Assembly: GCA_964592475.1 (NCBI GenBank)
Contig: CAZQEZ010000003.1
Coordinates: forward strand, 11,324-75,323
DNA: 64,000 nucleotides
Source of the DNA: CAZQEZ01 sp964592475
GTDB taxonomy: Bacteria > Bacteroidota > Bacteroidia > Cytophagales > Cyclobacteriaceae
Direction: 5' to 3'
The first letter of the stretch is position 1; every line of letters begins with the position of its first letter. The position numbers and the translations under genes were made by a program. Of the stretch, positions 25,313-34,227 are shown one piece after another. The notes beneath the pieces were generated by a model. That model was not told the origin of the DNA and searched no databases. It saw nothing but the letters and a program-made list of their open reading frames with translations.

Positions 25313-26029
25313 TTATTTTTTTAATTGTCGCAGATACAATTGAATAGTATTTTCCAATCCCAGGTAAATAGCATCACATATGATAGCATGCCCTATGGAG
25401 ACTTCATTAATTTCAGGGATTATATTTACCATGTAATTCAAATTATTTAAGTCCAAATCGTGCCCGGCATTTATTTCCAGCCCTGCAGCTTTGGCCACTT
25501 TGGCAGCCTCAGCAAATGGTGCAATTGCTTTTTCCTTATTATGAAGATAATGACGAGCATATGATTCTGTATATAATTCAATACGATCTGCTCCACAGCG
25601 AGCAGCACCTTCTACCATGGCTATATCTGGGTCCACGAAAATAGAAGTACGTGCACCATAAGATTTCAATTCCATTAAAATTTCTTTCAAAAAATCCTGA
25701 TTTTTCACTGTATCCCATCCGGCATTGGAGGTAAGTACATCGGGTGGGTCAGGCACCAAGGTAGATTGGGTAGGATGAGCCATAGCAATCATTTCCAGAT
25801 AACGCTTGTTGGGGTAACCTTCTATATTAAATTCAGTAGTAATGCAATCTTTTAAAGCAACCACATCGTCATAACGAATATGCCGCTCATCAGGTCGCGG
25901 ATGAACTGTAATGCCTTCTGCACCAAATCGCTCACAATCCTTGGCAGCTTGCACTATATCAGGCCTGTTACCTCCACGCGCATTTCTCAACGTGGCAAAT
26001 TTGTTGATATTTACACTAAGTTTGGTCAT
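25313..26029 (-). CDS. pdxJ: Pyridoxine 5'-phosphate synthase
   Basis: TIM-barrel enzyme of the DXP-dependent vitamin B6 pathway: condenses 3-amino-2-oxopropyl phosphate with 1-deoxyxylulose 5-phosphate to pyridoxine phosphate. The signature SVNINKFATLRNARGG, the GITVHPRPDERHI block and INAGHDLDLNNL are diagnostic. The start is put at MTKLSVNINK; a longer frame adds 18 residues not seen in the family. 238 residues is normal. It leads the pdxJ-hydrolase pair. Confidence 0.97.
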   Translation of the reverse strand: MTKLSVNINKFATLRNARGGNRPDIVQAAKDCERFGAEGITVHPRPDERHIRYDDVVALKDCITTEFNIEGYPNKRYLEMIAMAHPTQSTLVPDPPDVLTSNAGWDTVKNQDFLKEILMELKSYGARTSIFVDPDIAMVEGAARCGADRIELYTESYARHYLHNKEKAIAPFAEAAKVAKAAGLEINAGHDLDLNNLNYMVNIIPEINEVSIGHAIICDAIYLGLENTIQLYLRQLKK

Positions 26030-26143
26030 GATTATTGAAATAGAAAAATCCTTATTTAAAAAAGGGCATAATTTCCTGAGCAATTAAACTCACGTTAGCA
26101 CCTTAAGTTTAGAAGTGTAAAAATACCTAACTAAATTCAATTA

Positions 26144-27499
26144 CTATTCATTTTTTCCTTCATGAATTTTCTCCAGCAAGTTTTCAGGCAAAGATTTACT
26201 AGCGTTAGCTCCCAACTTTTTAATTTTCTCGGCCCTGGACACCAAATTGCCCCGGCCTTCTACCAGCTTATTCATGGCTTTGTGGTAGCCATCTTGCGAT
26301 GCATTTATTTTCACACCCAAATCTTGTAAATCTTGCACAAAACCAACAAATTTATCATATAAATCTCCGCCTTGGCGAGCTATCTCCAGGGCATTTCTAT
26401 TCTGATATTCCTGGCGCCAAATGCTTGCTATGGTTCGCAGAGTGGCAAGTAAAGTTGAAGGACTTACAATCACGATGTTTTTATCGTAAGCATCGTTGAA
26501 TAAATTGACATCGTACTGAATAGCCAAACTAAACGCGGGCTCCACTGGCACAAACAACAATACAAAATCCAATCCCTTCAACTTATAAAGTTGTTGATAG
26601 TTTTTGCTTGATAAATTTTTGGTATGGTTTTTCATTGAAAGCAGATGCTTTTTAAGTTCAGCACTTCTTTCCTCATCGTTGTCACAATTGCAATACCGCT
26701 CGTATGCCGAAAGTGATACTTTGGCATCAATAATTATATGCTTTCCTTCGGGTAAAGTAATTATAACATCTGGTTGAAGTCTATTTCCGTTTTCAGTCAC
26801 ATGCGATTGCTGAACATAAAACTCACGGTCTTTACTTAGTCCCGATTTTTCTAATATACTTTCCAGGATAAATTCTCCCCATCCACCTTGCACTTTAGAT
26901 TCACCTTTCAAGGCTTTAGTTAAATTTTCTGCTTCACGGGTAATCTGTAAATTCAGTTCTTTCAATCCAGTTATTTGCTCTTTTAATGAAGCATTCCAGG
27001 TTAGATTTTCTTTGTTTGCTAGATCTATCTTTTTTTCAAAGTCTATAATGCGATCTTTAAGTGGATTTAAGATTTGTCCCAAGTTCAATTTATTCTGATC
27101 AGTGAATTTCTTACTTTTATCCTCAAATATTTCATTTGCAAGGTTTTTGAATTCTACTGCAAATTTTTGCTGCAATTCCAGCAAATTTCCCTGTTGTTCA
27201 TCCAATTTTACCTTTAAATTCCTATGATCGGCCTGCAAAGTGGACAAATTTCTATTAAGAGAGAGAATAGTATTTTGAGCCTGAATTAATTCATTCTTTT
27301 GATCAGTGCTTAGTTGCTGCAAATCTTTGTTTTTCTGCTCAAGTATTTGATGTTGAGTTTGATACTGCTGTAAATTATTTTGAATTTCTTGATTTTTTGC
27401 TTCAGATTGAATTATTGCAGCTTTATTTTTATTAGAAGCCAAAACCCAGGCCAGTAAAAAACCTATAATTATTCCAAGAATTAATAATATTATTTCCAT
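26144..27499 (-). CDS. rmuC: DNA recombination protein RmuC
   Basis: Predicted membrane-anchored nuclease-related protein that limits inversions at short inverted repeats in E. coli. An N-terminal transmembrane helix (about residues 3-22) is followed by a Gln-rich coiled coil (about 28-200) and the RmuC domain with VQGGWGEFILESILEKSGL, QPDVIITLPEGKHIIIDAKVSL and LDFVLLFVPVEPAF. 451 residues is usual. The gene is flanked by 60-bp and 282-bp gaps; its own promoter region is the latter. Confidence 0.93.
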   Translation of the reverse strand: MEIILLILGIIIGFLLAWVLASNKNKAAIIQSEAKNQEIQNNLQQYQTQHQILEQKNKDLQQLSTDQKNELIQAQNTILSLNRNLSTLQADHRNLKVKLDEQQGNLLELQQKFAVEFKNLANEIFEDKSKKFTDQNKLNLGQILNPLKDRIIDFEKKIDLANKENLTWNASLKEQITGLKELNLQITREAENLTKALKGESKVQGGWGEFILESILEKSGLSKDREFYVQQSHVTENGNRLQPDVIITLPEGKHIIIDAKVSLSAYERYCNCDNDEERSAELKKHLLSMKNHTKNLSSKNYQQLYKLKGLDFVLLFVPVEPAFSLAIQYDVNLFNDAYDKNIVIVSPSTLLATLRTIASIWRQEYQNRNALEIARQGGDLYDKFVGFVQDLQDLGVKINASQDGYHKAMNKLVEGRGNLVSRAEKIKKLGANASKSLPENLLEKIHEGKNE

Positions 27500-27707
27500 T
27501 AACTAAAAGTTTAGTTTTTAATTGATGTAAGGTTTTGTCTAAATATGTCATTTTTTGCCCGATATTATGCAGTTTTGCTTCATAAAGCAGCTGCTAAAAA
27601 CAAAATTTTTTTTAGACAAAATAAATGCCGTTTCCAGGCGCGCAAAGGTAAGCAATAAAAAAATTAATAAAGAATTTAGTGGAGAGGAATCAATGTTAAG
27701 AATTTTA

Positions 27708-27748
27708 GCAATTAAAAGCTGGATAATAAAAATCCAACCTTTAATTGC
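27708..27748. terminator. Possible hairpin terminator downstream of ctp
   Basis: GCAATTAAA and TTTAATTGC pair, extended inside by TGGAT and ATCCA. It lies 34 bases past the protease stop codon. The T-run is short on both strands, so the call is tentative. Confidence 0.35.
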
Positions 27749-27781
27749 TTTTACATTTAAATGATTTTTATTATACTTTTT

Positions 27782-29407
27782 TTAGTTGGTTGGCAGCTGC
27801 TGAGCTTTGCTAAACATCGTTAATGCTTCAGTATAAATCTCGTCATTGCTATTGATGATGGGATAGTAACCTTTATCACCCCATTCGCTTCGAGCAATTA
27901 AGGCTTTTATTTGAGTTTCTATTAATGGCTTAGACTTTAGAAAGTCTTCCTGTGAATAAGCTATTTTCAGTTTTTCACCTTTGGATATAACCTCATCAAG
28001 CATTTGTGTAGTAACTACAAAATTATCTTTAAAGTAATCGAACTCCATATTAGAAAGTTGCTTTTTATGATTTTCATGATAGCTTATGGCATACTCTCTG
28101 ATTACATTATTAAACACTAACTTTCTGAAATACTCGGAATTATAACTGGTATCCAGAGGAACGAAATAATCAGGCATGATGCCTCCACCGCCATAAACTA
28201 CGCGGCCTTTGGTAGTAGAATATTTAAGAGAATCCGCGAATTTAATACTATCTTCCACAAAAAATTCCCCATGTTCAAATCGGGTTAACCTGTCTTCTTG
28301 ATAAGCCTCCAAACCACCCTCGTAAGGCTTTTGAATAGATCTGCCGCTTGGTGTATAATATCTACTGATTGTCAAGCGCATTTCAGAACCGTCTCCTAAC
28401 TTTATAGCAAGCTGTACCAAACCTTTACCAAAAGACCTGCGACCCACTATTAACGCGCGATCATTGTCTTGCAAAGCTCCTGCAACAATTTCAGATGCTG
28501 AGGCACTGCCTTCATCGATTAGAACAATTAACGGTCGCTCTTGAAAGTCTCCTTTTGCCGTAGCTCTATGCTCAGAGTTGTATTTCTCTTGTTTTCCCTG
28601 AGTATAAACAATCAGCTTATTATCTTTTAAAAATTCATCTGCCATACTTACCGCTTTGTCCAGGTATCCGCCAGGATTTCCGCGTAAATCAAGCACTAGT
28701 CTTCTCAATCCATTTTGCTGCAAACTTTCAAGCGCATCTTTAAATTCATCGTAAGTATTTGCAGAAAAACGGCTCACTTTTATATATCCGGTATTATCAT
28801 TTATCATGTAACTCACGTCTACTGAATGCTGGGGGATTTTATCCCGTTTTAAAGTAAAATCAAGCATTTCATCACTTTTGCCGCGTTTTACCGTTATATC
28901 TACTTTTGTTCCCTTTTTCCCTCTCAACATTTCTATTACATCACGATTTTCGATGTCCACCCCCGCTACTGTTTTGCCATTTACTTTAATTATTTTATCT
29001 CCTGCATGTAAGCCAGCTTTTTCAGAAGGACCTCCTGCCAATGGTGATATTACATAAATAGTATCTCTAATTAAATTAAACTCAATACCTATGCCTTCAA
29101 ATTCTCCTTGCAATTGGCTATTGGCCAGCGCTACATCCTCTGCAGAAATGTAAGAAGTGTGCGGATCTAGTTCTTCTGTAATTTTTTCAATAGCTGATTC
29201 TACAAGCTTATCGGTATTGACTTCATCTACATATTCTCTGTCAATAAAAGTAAGTACTTTTCTGAATTTTTGGACGCTACTGAAAATGTCGTTTTCAGAA
29301 GGTTGCAGATAGGCCATTTTGGCACCTATTAAAATCCCCACTGCTAATCCTAAAGCAAGTATTAAGGGTAATCTAACCTGAAATTTTGAATTTTTAATCG
29401 CTCTCAC
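27782..29407 (-). CDS. Carboxyl-terminal processing protease (S41)
   Basis: Periplasmic serine protease of the CtpA/Prc family. It has an N-terminal membrane anchor (about residues 13-32), the segment LDPHTSYIS, a PDZ domain (about 85-165, with GIGIEFNLI and AGLHAGDKIIKVNGK) and a peptidase S41 domain. The catalytic Ser lies in IDEGSASASEIVAGAL (about residue 301), followed by Lys in RSFGKGLVQ. A C-terminal domain of about 150 residues completes the 541-residue protein. It probably trims envelope proteins; the target is unknown. The gene is divergent from ruvX. Confidence 0.93.
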   Translation of the reverse strand: MRAIKNSKFQVRLPLILALGLAVGILIGAKMAYLQPSENDIFSSVQKFRKVLTFIDREYVDEVNTDKLVESAIEKITEELDPHTSYISAEDVALANSQLQGEFEGIGIEFNLIRDTIYVISPLAGGPSEKAGLHAGDKIIKVNGKTVAGVDIENRDVIEMLRGKKGTKVDITVKRGKSDEMLDFTLKRDKIPQHSVDVSYMINDNTGYIKVSRFSANTYDEFKDALESLQQNGLRRLVLDLRGNPGGYLDKAVSMADEFLKDNKLIVYTQGKQEKYNSEHRATAKGDFQERPLIVLIDEGSASASEIVAGALQDNDRALIVGRRSFGKGLVQLAIKLGDGSEMRLTISRYYTPSGRSIQKPYEGGLEAYQEDRLTRFEHGEFFVEDSIKFADSLKYSTTKGRVVYGGGGIMPDYFVPLDTSYNSEYFRKLVFNNVIREYAISYHENHKKQLSNMEFDYFKDNFVVTTQMLDEVISKGEKLKIAYSQEDFLKSKPLIETQIKALIARSEWGDKGYYPIINSNDEIYTEALTMFSKAQQLPTN

Positions 29408-29577
29408 TATCTCTTAATTTGTTTCGAAAATTAAAATTAATACCTAATTGTCAATAATTTTTATCTAACTTATTGATATCTTTTCATAGATACATAAGTT
29501 ATTGAAAAAGCACAAAGGAAAATCCTTAAACGGTTAAATGCTTATATTTGCATCGCTTAAATAAAAAACATTCCCTA

Positions 29578-29997
29578 ATGGGTCGCATTTTGGCAATAGA
29601 TTATGGAAAAAAACGTACTGGGTTGGCAGTGACTGATCCCATGCAAATAATTGCTAATCCGTTGGATTATGTTAAAACCCACGAATTAGTAAATTATTTA
29701 CAAAACTATTGCAACAAGGAAAATGTTGAGGCGATAGTAGTAGGTAAGCCAGTAAATCTGGATAGCCGCGATAACGAAATGAGCGAACCTGCAAATATAT
29801 TAGCTAAAAGGCTAGCTAAAGTTTTTCCGGGCATGAAAATTTATCGTCATGATGAAAGGTTTACTTCTAAAATGGCCTTGCAGTCTATGATAACCGGAGG
29901 GAGCAGCAAAAGTCAGCGACGTGAAAAAGGAAATATTGATAAAATAAGTGCAACAATAATCTTACAATCATTTTTAGAAAGTACTAATAAAAGATGA
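29578..29997 (+). CDS. ruvX: Putative pre-16S rRNA nuclease / Holliday junction resolvase YqgF
   Basis: RNase H-fold protein. The N-terminal ILAIDYGKKRTGLAVTD gives the first Asp, VGKPVNLDSRDNEMSE the second region, and YRHDERFTSKMA the third. E. coli YqgF matures the 5' end of 16S rRNA; Holliday-junction activity has also been suggested. The start at MGRILAIDYG gives 139 residues; a TTG ten codons upstream is less likely. TATATTTG at 29543-29550 is a good -7 element just upstream. The stop codon overlaps def by 4 bases. Confidence 0.93.
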   Translation: MGRILAIDYGKKRTGLAVTDPMQIIANPLDYVKTHELVNYLQNYCNKENVEAIVVGKPVNLDSRDNEMSEPANILAKRLAKVFPGMKIYRHDERFTSKMALQSMITGGSSKSQRREKGNIDKISATIILQSFLESTNKR

Positions 29998-30554
29998 TAT
30001 ACCCAATTATAGCCTATGGTTCACCAGTTTTAAAAAAGAAAGCAAGGGCGATAAAAAAAGACGAAATTAATCTACAAAAACTCAAAGAAGACATGTTTGA
30101 AACCATGTATCATGCACAAGGCGTGGGACTTGCTGCTCCACAAATTGGACATGGTATTAGAGTTTTTGTAGTAGATGCTTCGCCAATGACAGACGATGAG
30201 CCAGATGCCGTTGCTATCAAAAGGTTATTTATAAATCCTGAAAAGATAGAAGAGGAAGGCAGAGAATGGTTATATGAAGAAGGATGCTTAAGTATACCCG
30301 GCATTAGGGAGCAGATTAATCGACAGGAAAAAATCCGCATAAGATATTTTGATGAAAATTGGGAACAACAGGAAGAATCTTTTACTGGTATTGTTGCTCG
30401 TATTATACAACACGAGTACGATCATCTGGAAGGTATTCTTTTTACAGATAAATTAAGCCCTTTCAAGAAAAGACTACTGAAAGGTAAACTGAACAATATA
30501 GTAAAAGGCAAAGTAGATGTAGACTATAAAATGAAGTTTGCCATTAAAAAATAA
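29994..30554 (+). CDS. def: Peptide deformylase
   Basis: Removes the formyl group from the N-terminal Met of new proteins. Motif 1 GVGLAAPQIG, motif 2 EEGCLSIPGI (metal-binding Cys) and motif 3 QHEYDHLEGILF (HExxH at about residue 140) are all intact. 186 residues is normal. It is translationally coupled to ruvX by a 4-base overlap, and the nitrilase-family gene follows 4 bases later, so the three form one operon. This ruvX-def pairing is common in Bacteroidota. Confidence 0.98.
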   Translation: MIYPIIAYGSPVLKKKARAIKKDEINLQKLKEDMFETMYHAQGVGLAAPQIGHGIRVFVVDASPMTDDEPDAVAIKRLFINPEKIEEEGREWLYEEGCLSIPGIREQINRQEKIRIRYFDENWEQQEESFTGIVARIIQHEYDHLEGILFTDKLSPFKKRLLKGKLNNIVKGKVDVDYKMKFAIKK

Positions 30555-30558
30555 AACC

Positions 30559-31353
30559 ATGCAAGACCTAATCATTACCATTATTCAATCAGAACTTTAC
30601 TGGCACAACCCGGAAGCGAACCTGGGTATGTTTGAGGAAAAAATTTGGTCTATTGGAGAAAAAACCGACATGATTGTTTTGCCGGAGATGTTCAATACCG
30701 GATTTACAATGGATAGCCAGGCCATGGCAGAACCTATGAATGGTCGTACCTATCGCTGGATGAAACAACAAGCTGCCCAAACAGGTGCCGTAATACTTGG
30801 CAGTATAATAGTTAATGAAAAAGGCAAATATTACAATCGATTACTGTGGATGCGCCCTGATGGCTCATGTGACTATTATGACAAAAAACACTTATTTCGC
30901 ATGGGTAAAGAGCATGAAACGTTTACTGCCGGCACCAAAAGAATGATTCAAATTATTAAAGATTGGAAGATTTGCCCGATGACCTGTTACGATTTGCGCT
31001 TTCCAGTTTGGAGTATGAATAAATTCAATGCCTCTGATGAATCATTGGATTATGATGTTTTAATTTATGTTGCCAATTGGCCAGAGAAAAGAATAAATGC
31101 CTGGGATTCGTTGATTTCTGCCCGTGCCATTGAGAATTATGCCTATGTGGTGGGAGTAAATCGCGTAGGAAAAGATGGAACAGGAGCAACCTACAATGGC
31201 CATTCCATAGTAGTAAATCCTAAAGGCAGACGCTTGTTTTTTAGTGAAGACAAAGAAGTTATTAGAACGCTCAGTTTTGATTTTGAAAAAATAAAGGAGT
31301 TTAGAGCCAAGTTTCCAGCTTATCTTGACAATGATGAATTTGAACTGAAATAG
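30559..31353 (+). CDS. Nitrilase-superfamily amidohydrolase (omega-amidase type)
   Basis: Carbon-nitrogen hydrolase. The catalytic triad is visible as Glu in IVLPEMFNTGF, Lys in YYDKKHLFRMG and Cys in MTCYDLRFPVW. The GVNRVGKDGTG and YNGHSIVVNPKG blocks put it in the branch that contains omega-amidase (YafV/Nit2), which hydrolyses alpha-ketoglutaramate. The start at MQDLIITIIQSEL gives 264 residues; a frame seven codons longer overlaps def by 17 bases and is less likely. It is the last gene of ruvX-def-nitrilase. Confidence 0.9.
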   Translation: MQDLIITIIQSELYWHNPEANLGMFEEKIWSIGEKTDMIVLPEMFNTGFTMDSQAMAEPMNGRTYRWMKQQAAQTGAVILGSIIVNEKGKYYNRLLWMRPDGSCDYYDKKHLFRMGKEHETFTAGTKRMIQIIKDWKICPMTCYDLRFPVWSMNKFNASDESLDYDVLIYVANWPEKRINAWDSLISARAIENYAYVVGVNRVGKDGTGATYNGHSIVVNPKGRRLFFSEDKEVIRTLSFDFEKIKEFRAKFPAYLDNDEFELK

Positions 31354-31452
31354 CATGTCAGTTTTTTGTAAAAATTACATTATTTCGGGGTTTAATTAGC
31401 CACATTTGCAGTTCCTTTTCATAAAACTTATTAATACCTTTACTATTCTTTA

Positions 31453-31479
31453 AAAGACGCAAATTGAATTTGCGTTTTA
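31453..31479 (+). terminator. Hairpin terminator
   Basis: ACGCAAAT and ATTTGCGT form an 8-bp stem around TGA (31457-31475), followed by a short T-run. It lies about 100 bases after the nitrilase gene and before the histidine kinase gene. Confidence 0.6.
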
Positions 31480-31534
31480 CACCTGGTACTTTTAATTAAA
31501 AAGAAAAATTTGAACTACATTCAATACTAAAGTA

Positions 31535-33628
31535 ATGAAGGTTTTAAAACCCGTACTTATTATCTTGACAATACTATTGAGCTCAAAAAGCGTCTATTCT
31601 CAGACCAACATGAGAGATAGTCTGCAAAACCTCCTCAACCAGGCGCGTAGTGAGGAGGAATATATTGATATAAGTATTGAAATAGTAGACAAGATATTAT
31701 TTTCAGAACCTGGGATAGCTAAACAGCTTTTAATTACCGCTATAACTAAAGCACAGCAACTCGAATATGCTAAAGGTTTGGGGTTTGCTTATGCTCGTCT
31801 TGGGGTATCTTACGCCATTACTAAAAACCCTTCACTGGCAGAAAATTATTACGAACAAGCGATTATTTATCTGCAATTATTATCTGATAAGCTACCACTA
31901 GGTAAGATTTACAATAACCTGGGACTACTATACAAAAATACGTCTCAATTCAGTGAGTCATTAGAAAATTTTCAAAAAGCTGAAGTAATAGCTNNNNNNN
32001 NNNNNNNNNNNNNNNNNNNNNNNNNNNNNNNNNNNNNNNNNNNNNNNNNNNNNNNNNNNNNNNNNNNNNNNNNNNNNNNNNNNNNNNNNNNNNTAGCGTC
32101 TTCTTATTTGTATGAAGAAAATTTACCGGCTGCAATAATTTATTATGACTCAGCTAAAGCTGTATATTCAAATATAAATTATCAAGATGGTATTGCCATT
32201 ACCCAAATGAATTTGGCAAGAATTTATCATAAAAATAAGAATTATCCAAAAGCCATTGATTTGGCCAATAAGGCTTTAAATACATTTGAAGAGTCAAACG
32301 CACAATCTTCCGTCACCAGCGCTTATTTAGTTATCGCGGAGACTTATCTTAAAAACAATGAACCAGACTCAGCTTTTAAATATACAAATAAAGCGATTGA
32401 TATAGCATTAAAAGTAGATGATACCAAAAAGTTGATCGATGGGTATAGATTAATGTATGAATATTATGAACTCATAGGTAATTTGGAAGATGCGCTTCTC
32501 TATCATAAAAAATATACTGATTTAAGTGACAATTATTTCAATATTGAAAAAAATAAGCAAATAACTGAAATAATGGCCAGTCACCAGTTGGAAAAAAAAG
32601 AAAAAGAAAATGAAGTATTAAGGCAAATGTACTATCGTAAAGAAGCCGAAAATAAAGCTTTGATTGGGGCTGTACTATTTTTCTTTATGTTTACTACTTA
32701 CTTTTATCATGCCAATGAAGCAAAACGCAGGCACAATCAATTACTTGTTTCGCAAAATAGTGACATTTACGGGAAGCAAGAAAATATACTTGCCATCAAC
32801 CGAAGTCTACTTAATTCACAGCAAATAACTCAAGCCCTTAATGAAAAACTAAAAATAACAAATGCTGACCTGGAAGAACAAGTTGCGGATAGAACCAGAA
32901 GATTGGCCCAGGCCAATAAAGAACTTGACACCTTTTTATATCAATCTTCGCATGCACTCAGGAGACCGATAGTAAATATATTAGGTTTGGTAAAAATAGC
33001 TCGCATAGAACCTGAAATTGACAAAGTACCAGATGTGTATGACAAAATTGATGAAACCTCCTACAAAATGGATGGCATGCTCAAGAAGCTAGTGATGGTA
33101 AGTGAAATTAACTCCTTAAAGCTTAAGTTGGAAAAAATTAATTTTGCTAAAATGACCAAAGATATACTGCATCAATTACAGCCTACCATTCAAGCAAAAG
33201 GTATTGATTTCAACCTTACTATTGAAAAAAACATTGAATTCAATTCCGATAAAAGGTTAATGGATCTGATATTGTTTAACATTATGGAAAATGCCGTAAA
33301 TTTCTCTTTCCCGATGCCCGAAAGGCCATCTTTTGTAAATATGAAAATTTCGCAAAACAAGGATAAGGGCATTAATATTTTTATAGAAGATAATGGCATA
33401 GGCATATTAAAAGAAGCCATAGGCACTGTTTTTGAAATGTTTGCTGTAGCAGATAACAAATCACGCGGATATGGCCTGGGTCTTTATATAGTTAAAAAAG
33501 CAGTAGATAAATTAAATGGTTCTAACCAGATCTCCAGTAAGAAATTTGAGAATACTGTAGTAAAAATAGACCTTCCATACCAAGAAAATAGCAAATCAAG
33601 AAAAGTACTGCTGCAGAACAATTCCTAA
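31535..33628 (+). CDS. TPR-containing sensor histidine kinase (interrupted by assembly gap)
   Basis: Exported/membrane sensor kinase. A signal peptide (about residues 1-22, ending SVYSQ) precedes TPR repeats on both sides of the 100-N gap (for example AENYYEQAIIYLQLL and AIDLANKALNTFEES). One transmembrane helix follows (about residues 378-392), then a coiled coil and the kinase core. The H-box is LYQSSHALRRPIVNI, the N-box IMENAVNFS, and the ATP lid has EDNGIGI and GYGLGLYIVKKAV. No receiver domain or partner regulator is adjacent. The frame is continuous across the N-run as given, but the true gap length is unknown, so the total of 697 residues is provisional. Confidence 0.88.
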   Translation: MKVLKPVLIILTILLSSKSVYSQTNMRDSLQNLLNQARSEEEYIDISIEIVDKILFSEPGIAKQLLITAITKAQQLEYAKGLGFAYARLGVSYAITKNPSLAENYYEQAIIYLQLLSDKLPLGKIYNNLGLLYKNTSQFSESLENFQKAEVIAXXXXXXXXXXXXXXXXXXXXXXXXXXXXXXXXXXASSYLYEENLPAAIIYYDSAKAVYSNINYQDGIAITQMNLARIYHKNKNYPKAIDLANKALNTFEESNAQSSVTSAYLVIAETYLKNNEPDSAFKYTNKAIDIALKVDDTKKLIDGYRLMYEYYELIGNLEDALLYHKKYTDLSDNYFNIEKNKQITEIMASHQLEKKEKENEVLRQMYYRKEAENKALIGAVLFFFMFTTYFYHANEAKRRHNQLLVSQNSDIYGKQENILAINRSLLNSQQITQALNEKLKITNADLEEQVADRTRRLAQANKELDTFLYQSSHALRRPIVNILGLVKIARIEPEIDKVPDVYDKIDETSYKMDGMLKKLVMVSEINSLKLKLEKINFAKMTKDILHQLQPTIQAKGIDFNLTIEKNIEFNSDKRLMDLILFNIMENAVNFSFPMPERPSFVNMKISQNKDKGINIFIEDNGIGILKEAIGTVFEMFAVADNKSRGYGLGLYIVKKAVDKLNGSNQISSKKFENTVVKIDLPYQENSKSRKVLLQNNS
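31994..32093. other. Assembly gap (100 N)
   Basis: Exactly 100 N, a common placeholder for a scaffold gap of unknown size, inside the TPR region of the histidine kinase gene. Repetitive TPR coding sequence is a plausible cause of the break. Confidence 0.98.
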
Positions 33629-33884
33629 TCAATTTAACAACAACTACTTAACTCATAATTGTTTCCTAAACCCCAAAATATTACATGTGTAATTATTTGG
33701 CTTTTCACGTCAATTTTTCATCTTCTATTTTCTTCATATTTGCTGTATAGCTTTTAAACAGGCATTATTTTTTACTTTAATTTAATCAAAGTTAAAATAT
33801 TAATACTAAAGTGCCGCAAAGGCTATAAAACTAAACTATTTGATCTATTTATTACATTGTTAAACACGTAAATTAATTAAAAAG

Positions 33885-34040
33885 ATGAAAAAAGTATTAT
33901 TAACACTTGCAGCAATAGCTTTATTTTGTGGTACCGCGTTTGTTTATTCTTCTGAATATGCAACAAGCCAGGTACAAATAGAGGATTCACTTGCTATTAC
34001 TGATCCTGATTTAGTAGATTTAGATCAGTACGCATTATAA
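33885..34040 (+). CDS. Small exported peptide, 51 residues
   Basis: Not recognised. The frame begins MKKVLLTLAAIALFCGTAF, a good signal peptide, followed by an acidic mature part (about 28 residues) with IEDSLAITDPDLVDLDQ and ending QYAL. The ATG follows an A-rich leader (AATTAAAAAG). A strong hairpin terminator sits 64 bases after the stop, which supports it as a real transcription unit. It lies between the histidine kinase and rplU and is below common ORF length limits. The 256 bases before it show no other gene. Confidence 0.7.
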   Translation: MKKVLLTLAAIALFCGTAFVYSSEYATSQVQIEDSLAITDPDLVDLDQYAL

Positions 34041-34103
34041 TATAGACTGAAACTTTAATATTATTTAATAAAGACTTCTGAACAATATTTATTTTTTAAC
34101 TTT

Positions 34104-34130
34104 ATGAAGCCCGAGGGCTTCATTTTTTTT
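34104..34130 (+). terminator. Strong rho-independent terminator
   Basis: ATGAAGCCC, a GA loop and GGGCTTCAT form a perfect 9-bp stem followed by eight T. It ends the transcript of the small exported peptide. Confidence 0.9.
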
Positions 34131-34151
34131 GCCTAAATTGTTTTGATTAGC

Positions 34152-34182
34152 TTGTATTATCCGCTTTAGCTCCTTAACTTTG
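34152..34182 (+). promoter_or_regulatory. rplU promoter
   Basis: TTG (34152-34154), 20 bases, then TAACTTTG (34175-34182) match the Bacteroidota housekeeping -33/-7 elements. They lie about 45 bases upstream of the rplU start codon. Confidence 0.7.
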
Positions 34183-34227
34183 CACTCCATTTTCGTAAAT
34201 AAGAGATTTAGTAAAATTTATATATAA

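Noticed and set aside
27555..27764. Possible 69-residue gene between rmuC and ctp
   Set aside because: Lys/Ile-rich frame in AT-rich intergenic DNA with no motif; it includes the hairpin region at 27708-27748.
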